From positions 50,158,001 through 50,222,000 of the forward strand of contig CM060733.1 in NCBI GenBank assembly GCA_030704615.1: a stretch of DNA of 64,000 nt, given 5' to 3'. Origin of the DNA: Takakia lepidozioides. Its lineage: Eukaryota; Streptophyta; Takakiopsida; Takakiales; Takakiaceae. The notes below the pieces were generated by a model that was not told the origin of the DNA, did no database searches, and was given only the letters and a program-made list of their open reading frames with translations. Positions 53,118 through 62,950 of the stretch are shown one piece after another; the first letter of the stretch is position 1, and every line of letters starts with the position of its first letter. The position numbers and the translations under genes are program-made.

Positions 53118-55213
53118 GAATGGTCCAAACTGCATCCAAAAAATCAAATAGAACCCAGATCAATAAATGGTTGAAAACATTACGCGAATCCAAAAATCCA
53201 CTCGTTGGCATTGACAACGAATTGTACGAGTTCGCAAATCCAAATCAGTCATCTAAAAATGATAAACTTCACCACAAAAATCCAGAATTAAGGGAGATTT
53301 CAAAAAACAAACCAATGGACATCCCAGATGACAACAATTACGATGTAGATCCCGATATCGTACACAATGCAGATCAACATCAAATAGCTAAATATTTTGT
53401 CATGAAAAAATACAAGCTCAACACTTCGCAGGAATCAGCATTTGAACGTTTCATAGACCCACAAAATCACCATCTCGATGTAAGGAAACAAACGTTAATG
53501 TACGTTGGAGGTGCTGCCGGAACGGGAAAGACCGAAATAATTAAAGCAATGCAAACGTACTTCATAAAAACCAACAGACCAAAAATCCTGAAAATCGGTG
53601 CTTACACAGCCAACGCCGCAACCCTCATAGGGGGATCAACCATCCACACTTTATTGGGACTCAAAATCAGCCAGAGCATCAATGAATCCGACACAAAAAG
53701 TTTCATAAACGAATGGTCGGGAACTAACTATTTGATTATAGACGAAGTATCTATGGTCGGATGCAACATGATCGCTGATATTCATCTGAAATTACAAAAA
53801 TTCAAATCAAACATGTTACCATTCGGAGGACTCAACATAATGTTCATGGGCGATTTCATGCAGTTCCCACCAGTCACCGACGCGCCTCTCTACTCAACGA
53901 ACATACAGCCCATATTCACATTCACAAAATACACACAAAAAAAGATTATAGGCAAAAGCCTATGGGAAAATTACATACGCCCTAACACAATCATATTGAC
54001 CCAGCAAATGAGACAAGTCCACGATGTACAATATGCAAAATTGCTACAGAATCTACGCGAAGACAACTTTACCCAAACGGATTTCAAATTATTACAGACA
54101 AGATTCATGTCGAATCTGAAAGTCAACCTGCTCAACGAACCTTGGGATAAAGCAACGTACATCGTACCTCGTAACCAGTTAAAGAACGCCATCAATCACC
54201 AAATGATAGAATATTACACACGTAAATCTAACCACGCATTCTACACCATAGTGGCGACAGACACCTACAAAAAGCACGCACTCCACGACGAGATCCAATT
54301 CACAATCCGACAGACCGTACCCAGGAATAGAAGCCACAATCTTCTTCCATTTTTGAGATTATACAAAGGAATGACAGTCATGCTCACCGACAATTTGTAT
54401 CCTAGATTGGGGCTTGTAAACGGTGCAGTTGGACAAATAGTGGGGATCTCAACAACAGATGACGATTGGATCGTACGGGAAGATAACTTAATGCACCCGC
54501 CACATCACGTATTAATCGACTTCAGCGAATTCATCAGTCAACATCAAACATTGAGCAACGTAAATTTAGAAAATCTTCCAGAAAACGTAGTGCCGATTAC
54601 ACCCGTTTCAAGAACGTTCGATTATCACCACACGGAGGATGAACAGAAAAAACCAAAGAAATTCAAAATCAACAGACACCAATTGCCTTTGATACCCGCC
54701 TATTGCCTAACCGACTACAAATGTCAAGGCAAAACTTTCGACAAAATAGTCATCGACTTACAAAAACCACCAGATGGACACCCGTTGAACATGCACAACA
54801 TCTACGTCACACTGTCTCGTTTGCGTTCCCTACAAGGGCTAATAATACTTCGAGACATCAAGTTTGAAGACATCCAAGCAGCCAAATTCAAGACAGGCTC
54901 ACTGCAGTTCATAACTCCACAAACCGATTGTAATGTCCAAAAACAAAAATCATACAAGACCACGGAACACATCAACACAGTGAATACCAACCCTGCCATC
55001 AAAACGCCACATCCACATCCACATCCAATCCAACCGAGACATGTGTCCAAAAAAATACAAGTGACAAACGATTCTGAAGCCAAACATCCCACACCAATAG
55101 AACCAAATGAAAACCAAACTTGCTCAGAATTATCTCCCACACCGGTCGAAATCATAGAAATCGACTCCGAAGACAAACAATCCAACATAGAACACGCACA
55201 TATACATCAATAA
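53012..55213 (+). CDS. Helitron Pif1-type helicase part
   Basis: 733 codons. Superfamily 1 helicase motifs in order: LNTSQESAFERF (Q-like), GGAAGTGKTEI (Walker A), YLIIDEVSMVG (Walker B), FMGDFMQFPPV, ILTQQMRQ (motif IV region), YKGMTVMLTDNLYPRLGLVN, AYCLTDYKCQGKTFD and IYVTLSRLRSLQGL (motif VI). This is the Pif1-like helicase fused to Rep in Helitrons. The frame is shifted by one position relative to Rep at 53012-53117. I saw no standard slippery heptamer, so an indel is likelier than programmed frameshifting. It is in the same frame as the Ulp1-like ORF behind the stop at 55211-55213. Confidence 0.92.
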   Translation: MCNTSENNYVAEIINKLVTDANGKISPQPHTAPKIGMVQTASKKSNRTQINKWLKTLRESKNPLVGIDNELYEFANPNQSSKNDKLHHKNPELREISKNKPMDIPDDNNYDVDPDIVHNADQHQIAKYFVMKKYKLNTSQESAFERFIDPQNHHLDVRKQTLMYVGGAAGTGKTEIIKAMQTYFIKTNRPKILKIGAYTANAATLIGGSTIHTLLGLKISQSINESDTKSFINEWSGTNYLIIDEVSMVGCNMIADIHLKLQKFKSNMLPFGGLNIMFMGDFMQFPPVTDAPLYSTNIQPIFTFTKYTQKKIIGKSLWENYIRPNTIILTQQMRQVHDVQYAKLLQNLREDNFTQTDFKLLQTRFMSNLKVNLLNEPWDKATYIVPRNQLKNAINHQMIEYYTRKSNHAFYTIVATDTYKKHALHDEIQFTIRQTVPRNRSHNLLPFLRLYKGMTVMLTDNLYPRLGLVNGAVGQIVGISTTDDDWIVREDNLMHPPHHVLIDFSEFISQHQTLSNVNLENLPENVVPITPVSRTFDYHHTEDEQKKPKKFKINRHQLPLIPAYCLTDYKCQGKTFDKIVIDLQKPPDGHPLNMHNIYVTLSRLRSLQGLIILRDIKFEDIQAAKFKTGSLQFITPQTDCNVQKQKSYKTTEHINTVNTNPAIKTPHPHPHPIQPRHVSKKIQVTNDSEAKHPTPIEPNENQTCSELSPTPVEIIEIDSEDKQSNIEHAHIHQ

Positions 55214-55237
55214 ACATATTGGCACGAAGATCTTATA

Positions 55238-55783
55238 TTGACGATGCACGACGAACAAATCCTGTTGGATGATAACGGATGGTTGTGTGACCAGCATTTG
55301 GCGGCTGGGATGCAAATACTATTTGATCAGGAACTGGAAACACAAAACTACCAGCAACATGCGTATTCGACTCTATTGGGCAGAACAAAATACACCAAGA
55401 AATGTCTGCAGCACGTGTTCGTGAACAACAATCATTGGATTTTAACCATGATAAACCCGAACGGAACGAATCATCAATGTACAGTGTTTGATTCCAGCAT
55501 GCCCGCGGATAAGAAGCTACCGAGCGAAATAGAACAACATCTACAAAAAATAATCCCAGTCCCACAATTCAATTATTTCTATGCAGATGTCATGCAACAA
55601 AGTGACAGTTCATCTTGTGGCGTATTTACGATAGCTTATGCCACGGATATAGCATTCGGATTAGATCCCGCAGATTCACGATACGCAACATCCGCCATGA
55701 GAACCCACTTGAGAGATTGCATAAACAATCGAAGAATCGATCCATTTCCAAAACAACATTCACAATACGAAGACCCGATATGA
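55238..55783 (+). CDS. Ulp1/C48-type cysteine protease-like protein of the Helitron
   Basis: About 180 residues. The catalytic triad pattern of Ulp1-type proteases is visible: NNNHWILTM (His), CTVFDSSM (Asp) and, after a Gln in VMQQSDSSSCGVF, the Cys. WLCDQHLAAGM matches the usual WLxD start of the domain. The start listed uses TTG at 55238; the first ATG is at 55244. Homology and openness of the frame reach back to the TAA that ends the helicase ORF (55211-55213), in the same frame, so it could once have been a C-terminal domain of the Rep-helicase protein. Similar proteases act on SUMO or as element proteases. Confidence 0.8.
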   Translation: MTMHDEQILLDDNGWLCDQHLAAGMQILFDQELETQNYQQHAYSTLLGRTKYTKKCLQHVFVNNNHWILTMINPNGTNHQCTVFDSSMPADKKLPSEIEQHLQKIIPVPQFNYFYADVMQQSDSSSCGVFTIAYATDIAFGLDPADSRYATSAMRTHLRDCINNRRIDPFPKQHSQYEDPI

Positions 55784-57150
55784 CGTGACATTTGTTCTTA
55801 TCTTTCCACCTCAGTGGATTTCTCGATTTTTTGGGTGCATTTTCTTTTTTTGGGCTGGGGGTATTAAATGTTAATAGCACTTCCAAATATCACTTCCAAA
55901 TATCACTTCAATTTAGTGATAAACACGTCTCAATTCACTAAAACTTCATAATAATATTGATTTAGATTTTTGTCTCTCGTCTATATTTAATAATTAAAAA
56001 TATATATATTATTGAATTACTATTACCGATCTTCCCTCGCCCTCATTTTAAAGGTGACCCTAAACAAAGTACACAATTAAATTTGGAGCATTTTTGAAAA
56101 ATATGCCTAAAACTTGGAAAATTTTCCTGAATAGTGCCTAATAGTCCAAAAATTTGACAAATACCAAAATTTCCAAATATGTGGAAACAATGCATAAATT
56201 ATATTATTTAAAATCCAAATAAATGAAAACAAAACATACCATTTTACATGTCCACACAACATCCAAAGGGCCTTATATTTGGAAATAACCTAGGCGATGT
56301 GCCTAAATAATAAAAATGGATTTGCCTAAAAATATTCCATTTTTATTAATTATTATTGGTGGAAGTGCCTAATAAGCTAGGTAAGTACGGTAGTTTATGG
56401 CTGTGTGAGGGATGTGATCATATCTAGGGATTTAATTTTAGTTGAAACAAAAAAGAGGTAATATCGGAATTCCCGGTCAGAGTTCTTATACCAGTCATCT
56501 GCCATGAGAATAATAACTATAACTTCTCTAACTCCTTGAACTGTCTAAAAACTTCTTGAACTGCTTTAAACCGTCACTCCTTGATGTCATTCCTTGAACG
56601 CAGAGAGAAAAACAGTTGATTTATGTAGGTACGCTCGCGTGGGAGTAGTGAATGTGCAGAAGGAGAGAGAGAGTAGTGAACACACAGGGAAAGAGAGAGA
56701 GAAATAAACAAGTGGGGAAGAGGACTAGTCAACGCAGAGAGAGAGAGAGAAATAAACGCGTGGGAGAGAAAGATTGATTTGAGAGAGAGAAATAAACAGG
56801 TGGGGAGATGGAGTAGTCAACGCACATGGAGATTGCTGGGTAGGTCACACACAGCAGATTGATCCTTGTGAAGGGTTTTCTAGAAGACATCTGGAAAGCC
56901 TGAATAATTGTTTATACCAAGGTAAGTCCAGTAGAGGATTGAGCCTCACAAAGGCAATGTGATCCATTCCCTCTTGTTCCACGCAAACTAGGTGCAGGTC
57001 TATGGTCACAAGGCTATCATAAACTATGTTTTGATGAGTTCTCTCTCTCAATATGCGTTTGTTTGCATCCCTGTACGATAAATGCTACTGAGTACAATTT
57101 GTCAGAACATCTGTTGTGAAACAAGGGGCAGTGTTTTGGCAGTGCTTGTA
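55784..57150. other. Noncoding AT-rich region with GA repeats
   Basis: AT-rich to about 56400. GAGAGA-rich repeats with AATAAAC words lie at 56640-56830. The dispersed repeat ACACAGCAGATTGATCCTTG at about 56849-56930 is shared with element B. No gene was recognised. The GA/AT composition may include the Ulp1 3' flank. Confidence 0.5.
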
Positions 57151-57777
57151 AGTGCTGCATGCCTGCAATAACCTGGCTTGGAAACCGAGTTTGGCTAGTC
57201 TAGGCCTTGAGGGTCACAAGGAGGATATAGTATGGACTCCTCCCCATTTCAGTCTATTTGATAGTCTGTTTCCTCTCCGTTTGTTTGAAGGAAGACGTCA
57301 GGAGTTCAATAAGCAGCAAAATATTGCAGCTAGCATTCTTGATCATGCCAACTTTAGGTGGATGTAGATGAGTTGTCTGAAAGTTAATGCATTCTCTTCC
57401 TACTCAGTAACTAAGGCTGCTGTCTATGGATCTCAATCTTAGATTCATTCCATTTCCCTATTATTCATGACATTGATATGAGAATAAGCCTGGTGATGGT
57501 TCCAGAGTTCACTTTGTCACAACGAAGAAAGAGTCTGGCAGATAATCCATCTTCTGTAGTGAAGGACCATTTTCAGTCTACAGGGTAATGGTTTTTGTTT
57601 CTGCAGGAAATGCTTCCCTGTTGTGTTTGCTCAATCCCTCCTGTCCACAAGTTGGTGACTCTCACCAAATGAAATCATCACAAATCAGATGTTTTTTCTT
57701 CTAGTATTCAGCAACCCTGACCATGTCAAAAGACTCTTGATGTCCTATGCAGTCCATGGGAAAGGTGGCAGATACCG
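57151..57777 (+). other. Possible upstream part of the captured CTF8 gene
   Basis: A 71-codon frame (57152-57367) has no recognised domain. GGTGGCAG at 57763-57770 could be a splice acceptor before the CTF8 exon, so this stretch may hold the captured gene's leader. No other feature seen. Confidence 0.35.
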
Positions 57778-58818
57778 GTGAAGTGCGGCTGCGGAGAGTG
57801 TGAAGAGTGGGCTATGGTGGAGCTCCAGGGGTCTCTAGAAATCCAGCATGCTGCCAGCCCGCACAATCTGACCATCGGGTCTCTGTGTTTTACGTCTGAG
57901 GTATGCTTTCATTTTTTCTTTATTCATTTTCGCTACGTGTTCACATCAGTTTTGACAGTGAGCCTCCATGCTATGGTTTGTCTCGAGGAGACACCAAATT
58001 TTAGACTGTGTCCTGGCTACATTAGTGGCTCATGCAATATCCAGGGTTCGATGCATCTAATCCAGGTTTGCTGGACACAGCAGATGGGTGTACTGTTCAG
58101 TCCCTTGGCCTAACTTGCTTGTGGAAAAGTTAATAACATACATAAAGCATTCTTAAATTTCTCATCGCAGAATAATGGGAGGACTTAGCCCTGGTGTAAA
58201 TTCTCCAGATGCATAACTTGTGTGAAGTTGCCACATTTGGAGCTTTCGAAATAGAAATTTCAGAGTCATATTCCTCTATCACATTAAAAGTGCTCCTTTG
58301 GTCAGCCATCAAAAGCTGGGGCTGCAGAATCTTAGTGAGCAGTTATGAGGGTTGGCAACCAAATGTACCAGCCCAGGCAGTTTGTGGAAGCTTGTGTACC
58401 TGATAACAAAGATCTGTCTATTAGCCATTTGGAAACATGAATGACTTGAAAAACTCGGAGCAGAAATTTCATGCCTACATTATTCTTTGAAAGAAACTGG
58501 GAAATGCTCGAGCAAACTTCTGTATTTTGAGGCATTATGTACTGTTGCTCACAGAAAAAATATAAATTTGTCATTGGCTACCATGAGCTGGAGGGCACAA
58601 AAGTTCCACTGAAGAAGCCACTAGTGATTCTCAAAAAGCTGAAGCCCTCCCATGTCATGGACTTTGATTCACCGGTCAAGGCAGCTCCTGTTAATGTGGG
58701 AATGCAAGTTGTGGGCATTATTCGGCACAAGCTCCCCTTCAAGACCAGACCCAAGGCTCTTATATCTAGTGAGCTCACTCACCTGTCTCCAGTCCGTGTC
58801 TCTATCTGTTTTGAGTAG
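57771..58818 (+). CDS. CTF8: CTF8-like subunit of the alternative RFC (cohesion loader), captured by the Helitron
   Basis: Two exons, about 57771-57900 and 58555-58818, with a 654-bp GT-AG intron. Exon 1 encodes VKCGCGECEEWAMVELQGSL and the end IGSLCF. Exon 2 encodes YKFVIGYHELEGTKVPLKKP and VVGIIRHKLPFKTRPKALIS. The order and spacing match plant CTF8, a small subunit of the CTF18-RFC clamp loader used in sister-chromatid cohesion. Exon 2 has no stop before TAG at 58816. The start codon is not clear; it may lie in an upstream exon. The gene sits between the Ulp1-like ORF and the 60.7-kb ORF in Helitron orientation, so capture as cargo is likely. A host gene with the Helitron around it is the alternative. 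Confidence 0.8.
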
Positions 58819-60650
58819 CCGGCGAAAGTGATGACACCCCACACACAAGTTAACTCATCATGAGGCCATTGTCAAAAGAGGGAATTATCATCAAGTAGAA
58901 GGTGCCTCTTAGCTACCCTGATTTTGGCCTCTCTGGCTTTCTCTCCCCCTCTCTCTCTCTCAAACAACATCTTTTCCATCTTGTGGCTGGCAGTCACAAC
59001 AACACCATCAGAGTCTTCATTATGAGTCCTCAGCACTGACCGGGGTTTCCTGTTCTAGATGTGGAGTTAATAGGCTTAAAGTCCACATTATTTTGGGTTT
59101 TATTCCTATCTTGATATGCTATAAACCACACATATCACTTTAGGTTCTGACAGCACTGGATGAACACTTAGCTCCCTTGTAGCTGTGACTGGGTAGCTGC
59201 TGCTTGTCAAAAGGACGACTGTCATGTGAGATAAGAACCAAAATTGGTGCTTCCACTTCCACTTTGAAAGCACTTCTTGGCTACAAATGTATGAGCCTTA
59301 GCTTAAAAATTGTAGTGGGACATTTGCATCAGCAGGTCTCAGCAATATCCAACAAGAGACTGGTCTAAGTGTGGGTTTAGGATCTTGATTGTTCACCAAA
59401 AGCTGTAACCAAGTTAGGGTGCATTGGTGGAGTGACTATGGATTCAGAGACAGATGTGAAACCCAACAAGACCTGTTCTCTGCCAGGGCATGCTACTGCT
59501 TGATTTGTTATCAATCGGCCTCAAACTCCACTTTGCAAACCTCTCGTCTCTTTAAACGCGATTTGTCCCTCTTATCTACGTCCTCTCAGAAGCTTCAAAG
59601 AGAACCTGAGAACCTGAGAACCTTGGAGCTTTCTGAAGCTACCTTCCTGCTTCCCAGTTCATAGAAAGAAAATTACTGCAAATTTGTTTCTATCCTTGGC
59701 AGGTCAGTTTTCTAGTTACTTGGTGTGCTTTATTTGGGAGTTTGGTCGACCCTGCTTTTGGAAGAACATAGAGTTTGCCAAAGGAGACAAAAAATTCTCT
59801 CCTCCCAGATCTGCGGCATGAAGTCCATGAAAGGTCCTCAACTTCCACATTAAGAGGAAGTAGAAGCTTTCAACTGAACAAGGCCCATAGCAGATTTCCC
59901 CTCATGTATGTGGAACAATTTGCTTCAAAATGCTGGATTTGATGGAACTTGGTGAGTTACAAAACTTAGTCAAGACTTGAGGCTACTCGATACTTCCGAT
60001 TAGCCAGGTGGCGGATTTTGTGTCGAAGACAGTTTAAGATAATGGGTACCATCACATTTAAGTTCAGCGAACCTGAAGCAAGCTTCTTCTTTTTTTGGTG
60101 GGGGGGATGCATTTAACTGTAAGTTGGAACACTAACTAACTGTTGCAGACACTAACTGAAAAGTGCAAGTGGGCAGGGCCCTAAGCACTACTCCTCTCTA
60201 AGTTGTTCAATTCAACCTGCTGATCTAACTACTTTCGTGGTTCTCTCGCTCACAGTGTCGCTTGCCCTAATGCCACTGGACAGTAAGTCTCAAACCCTGC
60301 ACTAGAAGTCTTGAATATATAATTGTTTGAAGTGACGTGACATGTGCAATTAAGATGGTCATTTCCCAAGGGCAATTGCAAAACAAGCCAGTAGTGAGAT
60401 CCAGTCTTTGGGTAGCCAAAGAATTACCGAATTACACACAATACACAAGCAAGGAAATATAACCATAAGGTTTAACAGTGACATCTTGTTGCAAGTACAG
60501 GTGGAGCAGAAAAAAATATAACATATTGTTGCATCGCACTTTGCACCTAACTTCCCAACAAAGCGGTGTAGCATCAACCTCGATCTGAGAGAGACAACCA
60601 CAGTTCTATAGATTAACGTGATTAATTTTAAAGTCGCACTCTTAGGTTTT
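58819..60650. other. No gene recognised
   Basis: No frame with a domain. Short CT-rich tracts at 58930-58965. Part of it may be the 3' flank of the captured CTF8 gene. Confidence 0.5.
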
Positions 60651-60670
60651 AATTCTCCTAAAAAATCCAC

Positions 60671-60735
60671 CGATATATACTTTCAGCTACCCCCGCCTCT
60701 CTATCTCTCTCTCTACACCATACATACAAACAACC
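60671..60735 (+). promoter_or_regulatory. Core promoter candidate of the 60.7-kb ORF
   Basis: A TATA-like CGATATATAC lies at 60671-60680, about 56 bp before the ATG, and is followed by a CT-rich patch (CTCTCTATCTCTCTCTCTAC), which is typical of plant core promoters. Confidence 0.5.
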
Positions 60736-61470
60736 ATGTCAACATCAGAAATAGCCGACACAATAGACACTGTAACAGACAAAGACATAACCCACCAAGA
60801 CATGACAAACGTGATATACGACAGTTTCACGTCCAATGACCATCATGCCCTTAAGGTGGGGAACACGTGGAAGCGCCTGCCCAACAGTACAAACTTCCAC
60901 AGCGCCTTGTGGAACGTCCCTTCGGACCGTGAAGAAATAGCAATCTTCGTAGGTATTGCAAAATTCCCCTACCTTGGCAAAACCGGGAATTACAGATTCG
61001 TGACTTTCGCCGAAGAACTAAAAGACGCAAAATTCACAATATTGATAGAAGACAGCCATTTCCAGTTCGACTACGCAAATACAATAACGGAATGGTCCGA
61101 TCATTGGAAGAGGAGAGGCGAGGACATGAGGTGGATGGGTGAAAACAACATGAGCTTCACGAAAAAGCTCCTAAAAAACAACACAAACAACTCTGGATCG
61201 ACGTCCAATAACAACAAACGTCACAAAACAAACAATGACGGGATGTACAATACAATAGAAGTCCTTAACGAAAATGGCCAAAAAATGGATGGACAATCCA
61301 TACGTTCAGGGGATCTCGTTGCAATCAAGTGTAACATCCGATATTGGATGAATTTCCGTCACAAGAAACACGGGCTTTCATTCCAATTAAAAGGGGTCAA
61401 ACTGCTGGCCAAAGCATCAGAAGAGACAGAATCGAACGACGACAACTGGAGCAAAAGCATAGCTTGGTAG
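60736..61470 (+). CDS. Possible OB-fold single-stranded-DNA-binding protein of the Helitron
   Basis: An intact 244-residue frame. The N-terminal half has alternating hydrophobic strands (WNVPSDREEIAIFVGIAKFP). After an Asn/Lys-rich linker the segment SGDLVAIKCNIRYWMNFRHK, followed by GLSFQLKGVKLL, has the look of the closing strands of viral and phage T7 gp2.5-like single-stranded-DNA-binding proteins. The C-terminal tail is acidic and ends in an aromatic residue (SKSIAW), also as in such proteins. It lies 281 bp before the Helitron 3' end. Other plant Helitrons carry RPA-type binding proteins, but this one does not look like RPA70. The assignment is from pattern only. Confidence 0.45.
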   Translation: MSTSEIADTIDTVTDKDITHQDMTNVIYDSFTSNDHHALKVGNTWKRLPNSTNFHSALWNVPSDREEIAIFVGIAKFPYLGKTGNYRFVTFAEELKDAKFTILIEDSHFQFDYANTITEWSDHWKRRGEDMRWMGENNMSFTKKLLKNNTNNSGSTSNNNKRHKTNNDGMYNTIEVLNENGQKMDGQSIRSGDLVAIKCNIRYWMNFRHKKHGLSFQLKGVKLLAKASEETESNDDNWSKSIAW

Positions 61471-61705
61471 AGCTTAAATTAGACACTTCTAAACGTTCCA
61501 TGTAAGGACCACCATATTTTATAAAGACCATCCTCCTTCTCCTTTTCAAAAAGTCTATATTTTTCCAATGCATGCTCACAACGAATAATAAAAAAATACT
61601 GATTTATCATAGTCCAAATGTACTTGTTGTATCAAGACGACCCATGGAAAACACCTCCAACTCTCTCTCAAGTTCCTCCAGTATGGCCCATCCGTCCAGG
61701 CGTCC
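61471..61705. other. Helitron 3' subterminal sequence
   Basis: AT-rich stretch without genes between the last ORF and the terminal repeat. It contains AATAATAAAAAAATAC near 61583-61600, a possible polyadenylation region. Confidence 0.4.
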
Positions 61706-61751
61706 TTCTCAGAAGTCGTCGCTAGTAGTGCGGAGCAACACGAAGCCCTAG
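61706..61751 (+). other. Helitron 3' terminus, hairpin and CTAG end
   Basis: Contains the subterminal inverted repeat GTCGTCGCTAG (61715-61725), the hairpin GTAGTGC/GGA/GCAACAC and terminal CTAG (61748-61751) followed by T. It is identical except for one base to 40658-40703. Confidence 0.85.
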
Positions 61752-62199
61752 TTTATTTAAATTGCTTTTGTGATACATAGATGTAGCATAGGTGTGTTGG
61801 TTAGTCTGTAGTGTCTTAGAAATGTTATAACGTAGAGGTCTTAGGTTCAAGTATGCATTGCATGATATATATATAACAATGAACATATCGCCATTAGACA
61901 GAACCGGAGTCAATGGTCAACAAGTTTTTTAAATTCAAATTTCAAATTCAAATTTTTCCCGCCTAAATTCAAATGTACCCCCTTAAATTGCGACGTCCGG
62001 GCACCGCACTTTGCGACCCCCCCCCCCCCCCCCCCCACGGTGCTAATTCAGCAATGCAGAGTAGGGGTTTTTATTTATTTATTTATTTGACGACGCCCGG
62101 CGTCGCAAATTTGGTTCTTCCCCCCTACCCGAAAAGGGCTGTTTTACGACGCGGCGGCGTGGCCGCGACGTCGAAACCCCCCCCCCCCCCCCATTTTTT
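61752..62199. other. Flank with homopolymer C runs and CG-rich palindromic words
   Basis: C-runs at about 62019-62037 and 62177-62192 and CG-rich symmetric words (GACGCCCGGCGTC at 62092-62104, GCGGCGGCGTGGCCGC near 62150). A TTTA microsatellite lies at 62071-62088. This may be a small DNA element, but I could not define its ends. No gene. Confidence 0.4.
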
Positions 62200-62317
62200 G
62201 TGTAGTGCATGTGATGCAGAATGCAGATCACATAGGTTGGAATGTACGAGTTCCAGTACATGAGCAGGTCTATGTGTTGCTAGGTCTATGTGTTGCTTGT
62301 TTTAGAGCTTTCATGAT
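62200..62317 (-). pseudogene. Ty1/copia relic, integrase start, left of the hAT insertion
   Basis: The minus strand continues the copia frame across the MITE (RRGNN before, then IMKALKQATHR, and further on LVHSNLC in a shifted frame). This fits the border between gag-pre-integrase and integrase. Confidence 0.5.
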
Positions 62318-62325
62318 GTTGTTTC
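62318..62325. repeat. Left 8-bp target duplication of the hAT MITE
   Basis: GTTGTTTC, identical to 62943-62950. An 8-bp duplication is the mark of hAT elements. Confidence 0.9.
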
Positions 62326-62942
62326 CAGTGTTGGGCGGATATAGAATGATCCGGATATCAGAATTAGTGTATCCGAATCCGGATCCGGCAGCTCTTTGAA
62401 TATATCCGACTACTATTTATATCCGGGGATACATAAAACAGAGGATCCGGATAGGATCTTAGCCGCCGGATATATAAAAAAGATTAATACCGGATTGTAT
62501 CCGGTGTAGCAAACATACCATATCTCAACCCGATATAAGAAGGGTTAAGAAAGAAACAAATTAATAGAAATTTAATAAAATATAAAATAATAATATTTAT
62601 TACATTTTGTTTTTTTGAGAACAGGGTTAATTTCCCTGATTAATTTTATTCATAAGTTATATTAGAATTGTAATGATTTAAATGATTAAATGAAAAAATT
62701 TAAAGATATTATTTTTATGATTCATATATCCGGATTACTCTATAACCGCAGGATATTATGATCTGAATATCTGGACTTATTTATATCCTGCAGATTTTAA
62801 AAAACTTCTACTATGCATAACTAGCGGATATTAGAAATGCAGATTATTCTAATATCCGGATCCACAGGATATATGATTCTCTAATTTGTGAAGTATCCGG
62901 ACCCGGCGGATATTAAAAAAAGCTAAGAACCGCCCAACACTG
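62326..62942. mobile_element. hAT-type MITE, 617 bp
   Basis: Terminal inverted repeats CAGTGTTGGGCGG (62326-62338) and CCGCCCAACACTG (62930-62942), perfect over 13 bp, flanked by a perfect 8-bp duplication. The interior is AT-rich with many ATCCGGAT words and no coding region, so it depends on a transposase elsewhere. Confidence 0.93.
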
Positions 62943-62950
62943 GTTGTTTC

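Larger units (their letters stand above)
40721..61751 (+). mobile_element. 21-kb Helitron (Helitron2/Helentron type)
   Basis: The proposed 5' end TCTAGCGACGACC and the 3' end CTAG at 61748-61751 have T on both outer sides. CTAGCGACGAC at 40722-40732 is the exact complement of GTCGTCGCTAG at 61715-61725. That 11-bp asymmetric inverted repeat, internal at the 3' side and followed by a hairpin and CTAG, is the signature of Helitron2-type elements. Rep/helicase reading frames lie in the expected orientation (48783-55213). Cargo includes PPR pieces, a LINE fragment, a Ulp1-like protease, CTF8 and a possible DNA-binding protein. The distance is large, so a solo 5' end is not excluded. Confidence 0.65.

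Noticed and set aside
59389-59664. Frame of 91 codons at 59389
   Set aside because: No domain, no supporting context, and composition like the surrounding noncoding DNA.
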